Below the pieces are notes generated by a model. The model saw only the letters and a list, made by a program, of their open reading frames with translations. It did no database searches and was not told where the DNA came from. DNA of 64,000 nucleotides from Isoetes taiwanensis (taxonomy: Eukaryota; Streptophyta; Lycopodiopsida; Isoetales; Isoetaceae). This document shows, one piece after another, positions 32,401-43,767 of the stretch (its first letter is position 1; each line of letters opens with the position of its first letter). The stretch lies in contig JAJEKV010000056.1 of NCBI GenBank assembly GCA_021234155.1, positions 3,205,330-3,269,329 on the forward strand, in the 5' to 3' direction. Both the position numbers and the translations under genes were made by a program.

Positions 32401-34586
32401 ATTCAGGTGAAAGAAGTGGATATAGAAAAAGTATTGTCTCAAAAAGCCTACATGCTTATGTACAGCAGGTAAATTACAAGACGTTTCTGCAGGCAGGCTT
32501 CTTTATTTTATTTTATTTTATTAATCACATACAGCTTCTCTCTCAATGCAGACAATCAGTGCGGCCTGGCCATAATACAGATGTTAGAAAAGAATCCCCT
32601 TGTCAAGCTGTTTCTGCATCGTTGTCAGCTTCTAGTGCACACTTGGGTGAAGTTTGCAATAGTGCATCTTCAGGAGCCAGCACAAGTGAAAAGTTGCCTT
32701 TTAAGTCACTGAATTCTTCCTTGTGGACAGAACAAGGCTGCATGAGTTCGGCTGGGGTTTTGGCTGAGACAGCGTTAAGATCACTGCCCAGCAATCCAGG
32801 CTCATCAGAGTCACATTTCATGGCTATGCTACCATTTGAGGACGTAAATAATTTATCAAATGTCTCGCTACAATCTGACGAGAGATCTGATGAGAGTTCT
32901 CATGGGTCTGATAATAAAAATGAATTTGACACACACATATCATTATTAGAATCCTGCAATGGTGATGATCCCTTGCATATGAAAGTTGGAAAAAGAAGGT
33001 TTGAAACGGAATTGTACCCCCTACATAGACCTAAACCTTTAGAGGTGGATCAGTTATGGCCTCATTTATCTTGCCCCCCAGAAGTTCCTTCATGCTTTGA
33101 TGGGACAGATGCCCAACAAGGAAGAAGCTTGAACCCCTGCTTTCCTAGCAGCTTGCACGAGGAAATATCTTGTGAAAGTATTCAAACAGAACAAGATTCG
33201 CCTGCAAAACGGCAGCACTTGGAATTTTGTTTAGATCATAGTGAGGAGTCGGATAACGTACTACATGAAGATAGTGGAGGGCCAAAACTGCATTTTGCAC
33301 TTTCTGAGAAAGCTGGAGACTCAATTGTGGACACCCTCGGACAAAATACAGGCTTGAGTGGCAAAATAGTTAGTAAAGAAATTGAACACATGCTTATAAA
33401 CAGGAAAGGGGAAAATTTAGAAGGAGAAGATATGGAGATGCCTTCTATGATTTGCAGAGATAATGAAGGTCCATTGATAAATATTGATGGGAAAGATGAA
33501 GGATCAGAATGCCAGCATTCTATGGTTAGTAAAGAAGCTGAATGTACAATGATGGATATTGAAGAGGAATCAGACTGTGAGGTTGCAGAGGTGTGTTCTT
33601 TAGCTGAAAATGGACTCTTGGATACATATGGAGGGCATCTTGAAAGTGGTGCTGATGGTGTAGAACAATATCAACAGGATATTGATAACCTGAGCAGCCA
33701 ATCTGTGTCCTCTGAGATAGAAGCTACGTGTCACACACCTCCTGCTTGTTCCATGGCGCCAATTTTGTTGAGTGGACCATCTGACAATGGAAAACTGCTT
33801 TGTGGTAATGGCAACTCTGATGACTTTGGTTCTCCTAATTCAGCAAAGGTGGGCATGGTAAATAAAAATGACGAGTTTGATCAGCGCCCGTCTGAAAATC
33901 CTACAACATCTACATCCAGAATCGTAAATACATTAAAAGAGCATGTTTCAGAAATAGAGCATATAAAGGTCATGGAGCAGTCATCAGTTGTGAAAGTTTC
34001 ACCCCATGCAAAGCCCTTGTTTGCTCGTGGTTTTCTGGATAAGTCTTCAAATGGCAAATCACCGACAGTAAACTTGAAGAAGGGATCAGGAGTTCTCCCT
34101 GTCGCTGCAGCTGCAAGTATCCAAATCGATTTCCTAGATAAAACAAGGTTACAAGTGCCTTCAGGGTTGGAAATCAGGCCAGGACTTGTCAAGTTAGATT
34201 CACTGGGGGACCAAGGCAATGTCATTGATAGAACTGACATAGAAGGTGGAAAGTCACCCATGAATAGTTCTGCAAAGCCAGCAGGATCTTGGATTAAACC
34301 AGGGTTTCTAGTTAAATCGAATTCTGGGAGGAACAAGACATTCAATGGTCCTCAAGGCGATCACCCAATTTTAATGGCACCAACAGCTCAGGATTCTAGA
34401 AACTTGGAGTCAAAACTTGGTCCTGATTACAGTTTATGCCAAGAAATTGTGAGGGAAACAACAGCTGTGGTTCCAGGATCTCATTTGCAAGCTATTACAA
34501 GACAGAAGCCTAGACGAAATGATCCGTGTGCATGTGGTTCCCAAAGGAAGTGGAAGAAATGTTGTGGCGAAAATGGTCATTTGTAA
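29485..34586 (+). CDS. MYND-type ubiquitin-specific protease, UBP15-19 group, 11 exons
   Basis: This cysteine protease removes ubiquitin from proteins. Exons by splice signals: 29485-29747, 30302-30521, 30601-30686, 31090-31175, 31266-31434, 31518-31641, 31732-31889, 31962-32046, 32121-32333, 32407-32468, 32552-34586; total 3501 nt, 1166 residues, no stop. Residues 9-28 are a hydrophobic membrane segment. A MYND finger follows (CAVC at 68, then [11 protein letters not shown] ... CQSENW ... HKFHC). The USP core has the Cys box [15 protein letters not shown] (Cys191), QEDAHEFMR, zinc pairs CFQC and CDRC, and the His box with His449 and DD at 465-466. A 650-residue acidic tail ends in a SEC-C-like motif, C-x-C-x8-C-C, at about 1148-1160. 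Intron 9 appears to use a GC donor (AAG/GCAAGT). The domain order matches plant UBP15/16 relatives. Confidence 0.95.
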
Positions 34587-35912
34587 CACCTTTGAGGACC
34601 TGCACATGCTTATGAGTTGCTCCCATGCATAATTATGGGATTCTTCGAGATCAATATAAATATTCTTGTACAAAAAATTCAATGTGACATGATGTATGGA
34701 TGCTGCTAAGCAACTCAGTAGTATACAATGAAACATTGTTTGGTATTGATTTGCTTGATGCCATTTAAAATATTGGGGTATTTCATAAGTTAAATCTCTG
34801 CCTTGTATCAAAAGTCACCTTTAAAGCCACTAAAACTTGAAAAGTGCAAAAAGAATTTACTAGATGTTGGAAGAAAAGTATTGATTTTTGTCGGAGAGAT
34901 TAATGTGGAGGACGAAATGCCGGATGGCTTGATATGTAGTTTGAAGATGAGTTCATAACAATTCTTTGTGCTTGTTTACAGTAGTTATCTTCAATAGTGC
35001 TAATTCAGCATGCATTTTTATTTATTTGCGCGGTGGTTCAGCTATGTGTTATTTATTGTTTTGCAAAATAGCATGTTACCCTGGGCGGCCAGGTTCAAAA
35101 CCATCAGAATTTACTTGTTAAATGAATGCGGGAGAAAATATTAGGGGGTGGCCATTGTTTGGAGTTGTCAAGTGGATTTTTCCTGCAACATATGACCATG
35201 AAACAGTGATTTCAGGAAGAATATGTTTCTAGAATATATGATCCATGGGTGCTAGATTGAAAACCTAAAAGAAATATAGGGAAATGTACAATATCATCAT
35301 TCTTCTTGCACAAGTAAATTACTTAAGTACCATCTTTTTCTTCTACGGCGTTAAAACTAATTTTATCTTTTTCTTCTACGGCTTTTACTATGCAACTCTT
35401 TCTTTTAGCCAAATCAGTTTAGTTTCTATTTCCATCCTAATTCCATTTTGCTTAGCAGCTTACTTCTGCCCATGCTCAACTCAGACACATCAATGAAGAA
35501 AATAAAAAGCTAAAAGGAATGTTGGCCAGAATGTCAAGCAAATTTCCTGGCTCTCAGGGCAAATTGGTTGCTCTGACAGAGCACGAATTTGGCAGCGATT
35601 TCCTCTGCCGTGCAACCCAAATTATGGGAAGATTTCCCTGATTTGGAGAAAGAATTTGAAGCAGAATCATAGCGTAGGTCGTTTTTTTTTGCTAATGGTT
35701 GAATAATTAAAAGGATGGATCCTAGGTTAGTTGGTTTATAAACTGGTACCAATTTGTGCTTGATGTGTAATGTCCAGCCATGGGATGACAGGTATTCTAA
35801 CTCTCTCCGAATTTGAGAATACCTCTGATTTCTTCTCTCTGCTGCACTCAAAGAGCACTCTGATTTTTCACAGAGGCATACGATCTATTTTGCATCTTTT
35901 TTGCAACCAGAT
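34587..35912. other. 3' UTR and intergenic sequence
   Basis: The first 200 bp probably hold the protease 3' UTR; an 'aatataaatatt' stretch near 34650 could serve in polyadenylation. Beyond it I see no supported gene. A short phrase near 35470-35560 reads like a coiled coil (LRHINEENKKLKGMLARM) but has no further context. Confidence 0.5.
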
Positions 35913-36057
35913 TGTTGGGTCGAATCTATTATTACGATGCAAACACCAAGAAGCCCAGATTTGCTGCCTCCAAATGTATCAGCCGCTGCTACAGATACAT
36001 TGGGAGGCAGAACCTGGCCTCCCAGTGCTTGGATCATAGTAATAAATCCGACCCAGC
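35913..36057. repeat. Inverted duplication, 65-bp arms, coding-like on both strands
   Basis: The left arm (about 35910-35980) and right arm (about 35992-36057) are inverted copies, about 80% matched by eye, with a short loop. The left arm on + reads LLGRIYYYDANTKKPRFAAS and the right arm on - reads LLGRIYYYDPSTGRPGSAS, so both derive from one coding segment. The structure resembles a young microRNA-gene type hairpin or a foldback element. Confidence 0.75.
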
Positions 36058-38321
36058 AATTTGAGATGGAAAACTAGTAAATGTGTGCGCCGACTTATAT
36101 AGGCCTTTGATAATAAGATTGATTTCATACAGCTGCTATCCTTTGTGAATTTTATGGGATTTATAACCAAATAAAGTGCATATCCACCCTGCCACTAAAA
36201 ACCATTGCTAATGCGGGAATACAAAATGCATGTACCTAAATAAAATAGGTGTGGAAGATGATGCCGGCATATTCTTGCACATGCATAGTAATATAGTGAG
36301 TTAGGTGATTGTGGCAAGAAGCATTTCAAAAGTCTTAACATTTAGAAAAAGGTTACTTGCACAATAAATAATATGTCAAATAATTGCAAATAATATAACA
36401 TAAGGTCAAATAATATAGCATAATTGCTCAATTACATGCATGCTCTATTTAATAAGCAGGGTGAATTTCACAAATATTGAGCACATCGTGCGAAGCCATC
36501 ATTGTCCTTGATCACTCCAATAATTGCTGCCTAGGACTGCTACGCCAAGGATTTCTAACTCAAAATTTGGCAAGCTTTCTACTGAGTCATGAGGTAAAAG
36601 ATGTAGATTGGGTATCATAAAACCAATCCTTGCCTATTGTACTGATGGAAACACGGTTGCGCCAGGGCTATTTCGCATAAGGCGGTTCGTTTATGACAGA
36701 GCATCTAAAATAAAAGATGTATTTTTAAATATAGCATGGGCAATAGACAAAATCAGATATCATGCAGATAATATATCTGTAGCAAAAAAGTAAAGAGAGT
36801 CTAAATAAACTTGTATGACCATGCGTAGCAAAATTAGCTCTATATCCATTACCTGCCTAAGAAGATGTAACATCAGAGGCCAACCCATTAGAGGTTTGGT
36901 GGGATCACTTATAGCTTGATGCCAAGGTGGAAATCACGTTGTCAATCAAAATACGAGCGCGTACAACCTTTTCTTCATCCATGCCTGCCTTCCCATGTCA
37001 GGTGTCGTCAAGGTACAAGTTCGGCATTTTCCTTACCTACCTGCCCTGGAGGTTCAGTGGGCAGGAAGCAATAATTACAAATTATTCCCGCCCTGAATTA
37101 CCACCCAAATGTATCGGGTGTGTATATGTACCCTCCCTTCCCCCCAAGCCGCCCGGCTTTTCGCGCCTCTCACTCCCAGTTTGCTCATATGCTTCAATTC
37201 ATTCGAGTTCTTTGATTTCATGAAATTCAGGTTGTTTGGTTCTAATTAGCTTGCCGGTTCCTTTCAGATGGCGATTAGCTATGTTACAGTTGAGAATAAT
37301 TTCGGCTGCTTTAATATATCTCTTGGTAGCTTCATTACAATTCGACTGCCATTCAAAGGTCCTCACCAGATGATCAAAGGCAGAAGAAATGTGATTTCAT
37401 CCCATTGATGGCTATTATTGTCGGATTTGAGGTTAGAGGGGAAGTAATTATCCAGGTGAGACACCTATATACACCCACAAACATGGGAAAAGAAAAGATA
37501 AGAGGTCGACGCAAATTCCCTGAGCTACGTGCTAATTGTGAGTTTCAATCTGTCTTTCATTATTTATTTATGAAATCAACTAATTGGGTTTTTGGTATCT
37601 CAGGGCTCTGTATTTCGGATGTGCTGGACCTGGAGCCATCGATCTCCATAACAAGCATCTTCCATGCTTTCTATTATGATATTAGATCATTGCTGTTTGA
37701 AGGTCAAACGGAAGTGCAGCTGCGGGAAAGGGGGTTTTGATTCCTAAGATATGAATATTATTCTTGGAAAAGCAAAATTGTGGACTTACCATTGCCCCCA
37801 ATATCACAGCTTAGTTCATGCCCAATGGATTCCAGTTCTGTACATTTTATGTGAAGATTAGTCGTCCCGGCTGCATGAAGGAATTGAGATGGTAGATTGC
37901 AGGATAAAGAAGGAAAGCGTTCGAATCAGGTATTGTATTCAAAAGCAAACAGTGTACATTAGAGTAGATAGACATAGGTTCCAGTGGAACAAGATGATGC
38001 TGATGCTACCCACTCTGCGGTCATTGACATTTCCATCTTTAAAAGTGGTCAATTGTTTAAAATCTTAAAAGTCAAAGAAGCATGGTCTTTATTTGATGTA
38101 AGAATTATTTTGGAATCAGAATGCGACTAAACTTCTTCCATTTTTTGGTGGATGGTGTCAAAGTAGGAAAACGTAGGGAAGAGTTGTATACGACAAAGCT
38201 TTGTATGCCTCCTGTTGTACTTTCCTTAAGTGAAAATAGTTAACAAATAAAATAACAGTGGTGTCACTGGGTTCAAATCCCAGTGTTGTCTGCCAAAAAC
38301 TTAGATCCTTATACAAAGTCA
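36058..38321. other. Intergenic; possible leader intron and broken ORF at 37263-37740
   Basis: No recognisable gene. Near 37263 an ATG follows a 'cctttcag' acceptor and opens a 42-codon frame (MAISYVTVENNFGC); protein-like sequence continues in other frames to about 37740 (ORF 37405-37740). This may be a decayed unknown gene with the same leader-intron design as 3371. Confidence 0.35.
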
Positions 38322-38397
38322 GCACCGTGACCACGGTGCGAAACATGTTGAAGTTTGTGTAGTCGTGTATTAGTTTCGCATCGTGGCCACGGTGCGA
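38322..38397. repeat. Paired palindrome module 1
   Basis: Two imperfect palindromes of the type TTCGCACCGTGG plus its complement, centred at about 38332 and 38386, 54 bp apart. The same paired arrangement recurs at 39008-39086 and 44798-44876. Confidence 0.8.
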
Positions 38398-38491
38398 TAA
38401 ACCACCATATGCAGAAATAAACAACGCAATCCATTTAACATTATAAACATATAGATAGAGTTATTCATTCTATCCTGATGATTACATTTAA

Positions 38492-38689
38492 CTATTCTTC
38501 TTCATCATCCTGAGGTGCTCCAGAGATCCCTTTTATCATGAACAACCCACTCTCTCGATTCCATATAAGGTGGATCACAACATCGACAGGATCAGGATAA
38601 TTGCGTGAAGGATTCATAGCAACAACGGTCAGTCAGTCTTCAAGGACTATACCAAGCAGATGGCACGTATAGAGGTCCTTATGATTCAT
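38492..38689 (-). pseudogene. Unknown ORF remnant, C-terminal end
   Basis: The reverse strand reads MNHKDLYTCHLLGIVLED, a TGA, then LTVVAMNPSRNYPDPVDVVI, HLIWNRESGLFMIKG and an acidic end DDEEE before a TAG. The sequence looks like protein because frame and composition are sustained through a single stop. I do not recognise it. It lies between palindrome modules 1 and 2. Confidence 0.3.
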
Positions 38690-39007
38690 ACTACACGTAA
38701 TCTCATGAGCAAGCTCCATCTAGCTACAACGAAAAGGCAGAGGCCGAGACTATGCCCTCACCGCTTGATGCATATCTATTTATACCCACCATAATTATGA
38801 TAGCATATACGAACACTTATTGCCCGCATTATTGAGTATTTTCTACATACTGTACGTATACATTGGTGCAGCTATTATATTTAGCTTAGTATATTATGTA
38901 TATTAGTTAAGAACTTAATTGGTCAATTATTTTCTACTGGTTGCTGTTGTGAATAGGTTTGCTTCCATTGTTGTTTGCCTTTGACTATCTTTTATCATCG
39001 ACAAATA

Positions 39008-39086
39008 TTGCACCGTGGCCATGATGCGAAGCCATGCTTGTTTCTGTAGGCATATTGGATCTTTTCGCACCATGGACACAACGCGC
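39008..39086. repeat. Paired palindrome module 2
   Basis: Two degenerate copies of the TTCGCACCGTGG palindrome centred at about 39019 and 39075, 56 bp apart. The module ends 115 bp before the start of family A copy 2. Confidence 0.75.
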
Positions 39087-39200
39087 TATATGCCACTTTT
39101 GGACACTTGAAATTGGTAGTTTCACGCTGTGAGCTCGCAGCCACTTCGATAAAGGCGATCACAGTTTTTATTGCTCTAAACAAGGTGCTACAATTCCGCA

Positions 39201-40136
39201 ATGGCGAGCGCTAGGTCAGAGAAGGCGTGGGAACAATTTCAGGCATGGTATGATGAGATCGTTAGGAAGGAAGCTGAGCATTGATTATCACACCCAGAAG
39301 AGTTTGCTCAGCAATCTGAAAACCCTGAGGACGCTATTGTAGTATACAATAACTTTTGCCTGACGGTGGATATAATATCTGAGGCAAACAAACACAGTGA
39401 CGTGCATGGTCAGTACATTCAAAGCTTCATGGCGGTGGCAGATGCTGAAGCGCGTCCTTCCCTCTCAACAGGAAAGGTTCTATTGAGTGTGAAGTCCTTT
39501 TTGAAGTTGTTTTCCAAACCTGATCATGATAGGCTTCAAAGGTCGTTCAAGAAGCTACCTTCCGACTTATATGAGAAGGATGGAAGGAATAATCTATATC
39601 CAATTGACATCATGTTTACTACTTACATGATCTATTCGGTGCCACAAACAGATAGGGAGCAACCATAAGTGAGGGCTATTGCAGAACCTCATTCACCTGT
39701 TGAGGATATTTTTGATGCAGACAAAGAGAAGGAACTGGTGGAAATGCTAGATGAGGACAATGATAAGGAGCAGGAAGATGAAGCCGCGCATGAAGATAAA
39801 CTTAACAGATGGGGTATCACGGAAGCTCTACCAATTAACATGGGAGGGAAGGACCACCTGCTTCTCCATGATGTATCTTTGATTACTGGTTTGAGGAAAG
39901 ACGAGATCCTTGGACAGATCTATGCTTTTGTTGTAGGTCTAGACGACTTCATCGATTTCGAGCGGGAAGTGCCAAGGGAGCTGAATGAAGCTTTAACTTC
40001 TGATGGAGCTTCAGTAGCTCCAAAGATTGCATTTGATAGGGTTCTGAAGATGGCAGAAATGCGCTTGAATGAAGTCTCAGAAGTAAAGTTCGAGGGGAGT
40101 TGTTCAGGAGCTAAAGATACTGAAAAAGTTGAATGA
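39201..40136 (+). pseudogene. Family A gene, copy 2, first part (unknown function)
   Basis: One reading frame runs 39201-40136 (about 311 codons) from MASARSEKAWEQFQAWYDEI, interrupted by TGA near 39282 and TAA at 39666. It includes VVYNNFCLTVDIISEANKHS, VLLSVKSFLKLFSKPD, an acidic stretch (EMLDEDNDKEQEDEAAHED), then GITEALPINMGGKDHLLLHD and LDDFIDFEREVPREL. A frame change near 40095 extends it with VQELKILKKLNEKG and APLGLLFYQTYYW up to an inserted element at 40265. The GIT..MGG..LHD and LDDFID blocks match 11905-12070. I know no cellular family with this sequence; size and all-helical look would suit a nucleocapsid-like protein from an endogenised virus or an element, but that is a guess. 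Confidence 0.55.
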
Positions 40137-40474
40137 AAAGGGGAATCAAGCTCCTTTAGGTCTTCTATTCTATCAAACATATTATTGGAGCTGACGAAGT
40201 GAAGGTATGCTAGCCATAACTTTGCTTGTTTTGCTAAGTACATATTAAGTTTGCTTGCTGTTAAGTTGCAAATAAGTCGTATTTAATTAAAGTGGGTCTC
40301 ATTCCATTCCCACTTTTTTTTTGGAATCCTCTTATTTTACAAGAAAAGGATGTGTGAAGTATTTTGGGGCTTATTTTTCATTCAAAATACTCGTTTTTTT
40401 GTGTGAGGGTGAATTCCTTTACCAAGACATTTTGGCCCTTCTTTCTTGAATGAGTAAGCAAATTGTTTATTTAA

Positions 40475-40834
40475 TCACCAGAAAATGCTAGTTTTGAGAT
40501 ACTTTATATAAATGAATGGGCTCATTACAATATATATTACAATGGGTGAAGAGAAAATAGTGGCCGTGTTGTTACAACAATTCACCCTCTTCACACACGG
40601 ACCACAAGTGAGAATGTTGTGTGGAGCACTCTCCGAGCCGGTACAGACGATAGGAACTTGTAGAGGGAGGCCTTCATGGGCCACGCACTGGTTTGTCCAA
40701 CCAGTATCATCACTCTCTTCTTGCCTTCTTTCTTCAATGAACGGGTCTTTCCATTGCTCCCAAGCATGTATTATCTGGTCGGGATAAGAACTGCAGAAGA
40801 CAGAATCAAGTTGGTCAACTGATGCTATAGGCAA
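40475..40834 (-). CDS. Unknown ORF inside the TIR element
   Basis: A 119-codon reverse-strand ORF begins MPIASVDQLDSVFCSSYPDQ and has EQWKDPFIEERRQEESDD and a Cys-rich part (LTCGPCVKRVNCC). The first 90 residues look like protein; the last 25 are hydrophobic and probably read into non-coding sequence. No family recognised; possibly captured cargo. Confidence 0.3.
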   Translation of the reverse strand: MPIASVDQLDSVFCSSYPDQIIHAWEQWKDPFIEERRQEESDDTGWTNQCVAHEGLPLQVPIVCTGSESAPHNILTCGPCVKRVNCCNNTATIFSSPIVIYIVMSPFIYIKYLKTSIFW

Positions 40835-40904
40835 GAAAAATGAAATAACAACCAGTTCTGAGGGCCATTTTTAGAAAATACAAATCTAACAGCCTTTTTG
40901 CGTG

Positions 40905-41455
40905 TCGAGAAAGACCCTCAGCACTGCATTTTTCCCTCTAACCTGCCTTTCTCGACTCGCGAGTCGAGAAAGGCTCTCAGACCTGCAGTTCCCAAAAATA
41001 GCCTTCAGAACTGTGTTTTTTTTTAATGAGCCACCTCTCTCGACTCGCGAGTCGAGAAAGGTAGCTCGGAGTGAAAAATGCAGTTCTGAAGGCCGTTTTT
41101 GGGAAATTGTAGGTCTGAGAGCCTTTCTCGACTTCGCGAAGTCGAAAAGGTGGCTCATTCAAAAAAAAACACGCTTCAAGGCAATTTTGGGAACTGGCGG
41201 TCGATACCCTTTCTCGACTCGAGTCGAAAAGGCGGATTAGAGGGAAAAAATGCAAGATCTTGGTCTTTCACTCATGCGAAATCGAGAAAGGTAGCTCAAA
41301 GTATAAAACGCAGGTTCTGAAGGCTATTTTGAAAAACTGCACGTCTGAGAGCCTTTCTCGACTCGCGAAAGGCGGGTCAGAGTGAAAAACGCAGGTCTGG
41401 GGCCTTTCTCGACTCGCGAGTCGAGAAAAGCAGCTAAGAACGAAATGCGCAGTTC
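40905..41455. repeat. Palindromic satellite with CTCGACTCGCGAGTCGAG cores
   Basis: About seven units of 70-110 bp alternate in orientation. Each centres on a palindrome such as CTCGACTCGCGAGTCGAG (for example 40958-40975 and 41039-41056), flanked by 'agaaaggc' and 'ctgcagttc'-like phrases. Later units are shortened (CTCGACTCGAG-like) or imperfect. A related palindrome, TTCTCGCCTCGTGAGGCGAG, occurs at about 43652. Confidence 0.85.
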
Positions 41456-42298
41456 TAAGAGAGAAAAAATTACATTAAGATTTTAATCATTTATAAGTTT
41501 CTCAACTTATCTCATCCTAACCGAGTGTTTTATGGCCACTCGACACCCCTTTCTTAAGTGCACTCCATACTCCATGGAGCTTCTCTATCAATGATTAAAA
41601 GTTGAAATTTGGAAGGGGGAAGGGGGGCATATACTTTTGAAAAGGAAAGGATTTGGTACATTTGGGGTGGTGCCATTGTTTCTTATGTCATCCCTAGACA
41701 AATATCTCGTTGGCCACATCCTTTAAAAAACCCAAGGCATTCCTAGGAAATCTCCTCAGTTCAGGTTGTGCCCATAGAATATACCCCAAGAATGATCCTA
41801 TGGAGTCTACAACAAAGAAGCATAAAACAACCATGTTTTAGATGACAAAAAGGTATTGCTAAGGAAGTTTCTAATTTTATTTTAAACAATCTTCTTTCAA
41901 GGTCTAAAACTTTAAAATTTAAAATTAATATCTCCGTAGCCTATCATTACCAATTTCAACACTAAATATTATGTCGGACATTCTTATTTTTCAAATATCC
42001 CCCCATATATAATATTTTTTTTTTTATTTTTTTTCAATGTTATTTCTATACCCCGCTTTTTTTCCCCACCCATTTTTAAATTTTAAAATTTGGTACACAC
42101 ACCTTTGAGCCGGAGATACCGTTGTACCACTTGGAAGAAGCTGATATAATCTGCCATAGCCATAGGTCCGACCAAATTGATTCCCGAAGTGATTCCACGT
42201 GATTCGGAGTCTTGGTGTGGATGCGGAGCAGGGAAAACCTGGAAATCTACAGAATCCTCCAGAAGGCTTCAAGCAGAAAACCATAGATTAATACCGTA
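41456..42298. other. AT-rich interior of the TIR element, no gene seen
   Basis: I see no supported coding sequence. It contains short A/T runs near 42013-42035 and no repeat that I can define. Confidence 0.5.
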
Positions 42299-42610
42299 GA
42301 ATCGTCAAGAAGACATCAAGCAGAAGAACGAATCGTCAAGAAGACATCAAGCAGAAGAACGCATCACCTGCAATACCTCCTTTTCTTGGCTATGGTCGGA
42401 CCATGGCGGCATCCCGGCGCTTTGCCCTTTGAATCTTGCATCCCGGCCGCCCTTTGAATCTTGCAATACCTCCTTTTCTTGACATCCCGATGCTTTGCCC
42501 TTTGGATCTTGCAATACCTCATTTTCTTGGCTATGGTCGGACCATGGCGACATCCCGGCCGCCTATCACTTGCAATACTGACATTTCTTGACTATGGTCG
42601 GATCATGGCA
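42299..42610. repeat. Short tandem and dispersed repeats inside the TIR element
   Basis: 'gaagacatcaagcagaagaa' occurs twice at about 42309-42360. A second unit, 'gcaatacctccttttcttgg' plus 'ctatggtcggaccatggc', occurs in full or part at about 42370, 42463, 42511 and 42572. 'cggaccatggc' carries a small palindrome. Confidence 0.75.
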
Positions 42611-42661
42611 GCAGATAAGAGATAAGGGAGCGGCCGGAGCAGAATTGCCAGAGCTTTTGGG

Positions 42662-42900
42662 GTTCGATGGAGCTTCCCTTGCAAAGAGGTCTGTAAAAAT
42701 TTAAGCAAAAGATACATTTGAGCATTCTGATTCTGGCAGCTTCTCGCTGGACAAGGATATAGAGTTCGATGGAGATTCCCCTGCAAAGACCTCTGTAAAA
42801 ATCTGGGCAAAAGATGCCTTTGAGCACTCTGATTCTTGGAGCTTTTCGCTGGACAGAGCTATGGAGTTCGCTGGAGCTTCCCCTGCAAAGAGCTTCCCCT
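42662..42900. repeat. 102-bp tandem repeat, about 2.3 units
   Basis: 'gttcgatggagcttcccttg' at 42662 recurs in close form at 42764 and 42866, giving a 102-bp period. The unit includes 'tctgtaaaaat', 'agcattctgattct' and 'tcgctggaca'. Confidence 0.8.
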
Positions 42901-43063
42901 TTATGCTATGAAATCACTGGCAGAGCTATGGAACTTGTCCAAAGTTTCGCAAAGCTCTGTTCTAGCTTAAACATTTCCTTGAGTTCTGCTATGACCGAAA
43001 ATTTGTTATTTGCCATTTGCTCTTATTCCACTGCAGTTTCAACTCCAAAATCTCTGTTTGCCT

Positions 43064-43500
43064 CTACGCTACTCGATCCGGTGCCTCCACACTCTCTGTT
43101 ACCTCCATACTCCCTGACAAAAGAAAAGAAAGCAAGCATCCTTCACATCTGACAAAGGAAACAGAAACATGGTGCTGCTTCTCGTATTCGTGAGCGGCCG
43201 GTAGGACTGGGTGGCTGGAGATCTTGGCCATATGGAGCATGACCTGCGCTAATAACTTGAAGCAGACATCTTCGTGGATGATCTCCAGGTACTGCAGCAG
43301 CATGGCCTTGGCCAGCGCACTCTTCTTCAATCGCGGCTTCTTCCATCACAGAAACAGAGGCCCCCAGAGGTCGAGGGAGTTTGGAAACTCGACCATGGCT
43401 TCTGATATAAATACAACAGCTCCAAAGACGACATTCGAATCTGGCGCCCAGCTGACCTCGCCAGATTTGGCGAATTCGACACCAGCCATGGAGGCGTAAA
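43064..43500 (-). pseudogene. GC-rich gene fragment inside the TIR element, unknown
   Basis: From a reverse-strand ATG near 43490 the sequence reads MAGVEFAKSGEVSWAPDSNV, VEFPNSLDLWGPLFL and a TGA. It then continues in the same strand with KKSALAKAMLLQYLEIIHED and CFKLLAQVMLHMAKISSHP. The region is GC-rich compared with its surroundings, as captured host exons often are. I do not recognise the parent gene. It shows at least one stop, so it is not functional. Confidence 0.45.
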
Positions 43501-43681
43501 ATGCATTATGGTCGCCTCTGGATGTAGCATTTTGATGCTATTTCGGCTCTACAGCTCCACCCAAATGGGTCAAAGGTTTATTCTATGTCATGGGATAGGA
43601 TAATGAAGATTTTGGGAGCACAGAAGGGAGAAATCCTCAATCCTGCCCATTCTCGCCTCGTGAGGCGAGAAAAAACTCACC

Positions 43682-43715
43682 TATTTAATTAATTAATTAA
43701 TTAATTAATTATATT
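43682..43715. repeat. (TTAA)n short tandem repeat
   Basis: About eight TTAA units in a row ('taattaattaattaatta'). Confidence 0.9.
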
Positions 43716-43767
43716 ATTTAAGTTATCTGCTTAATCTTTTTAGTTTTTCGAATAGTTGTTTAGCCAT

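Noticed and set aside
35475-35560. Possible WRKY-type leucine zipper (INEENKKLKGML)
   Set aside because: Only about 20 residues, no WRKYGQK domain or exon structure nearby.
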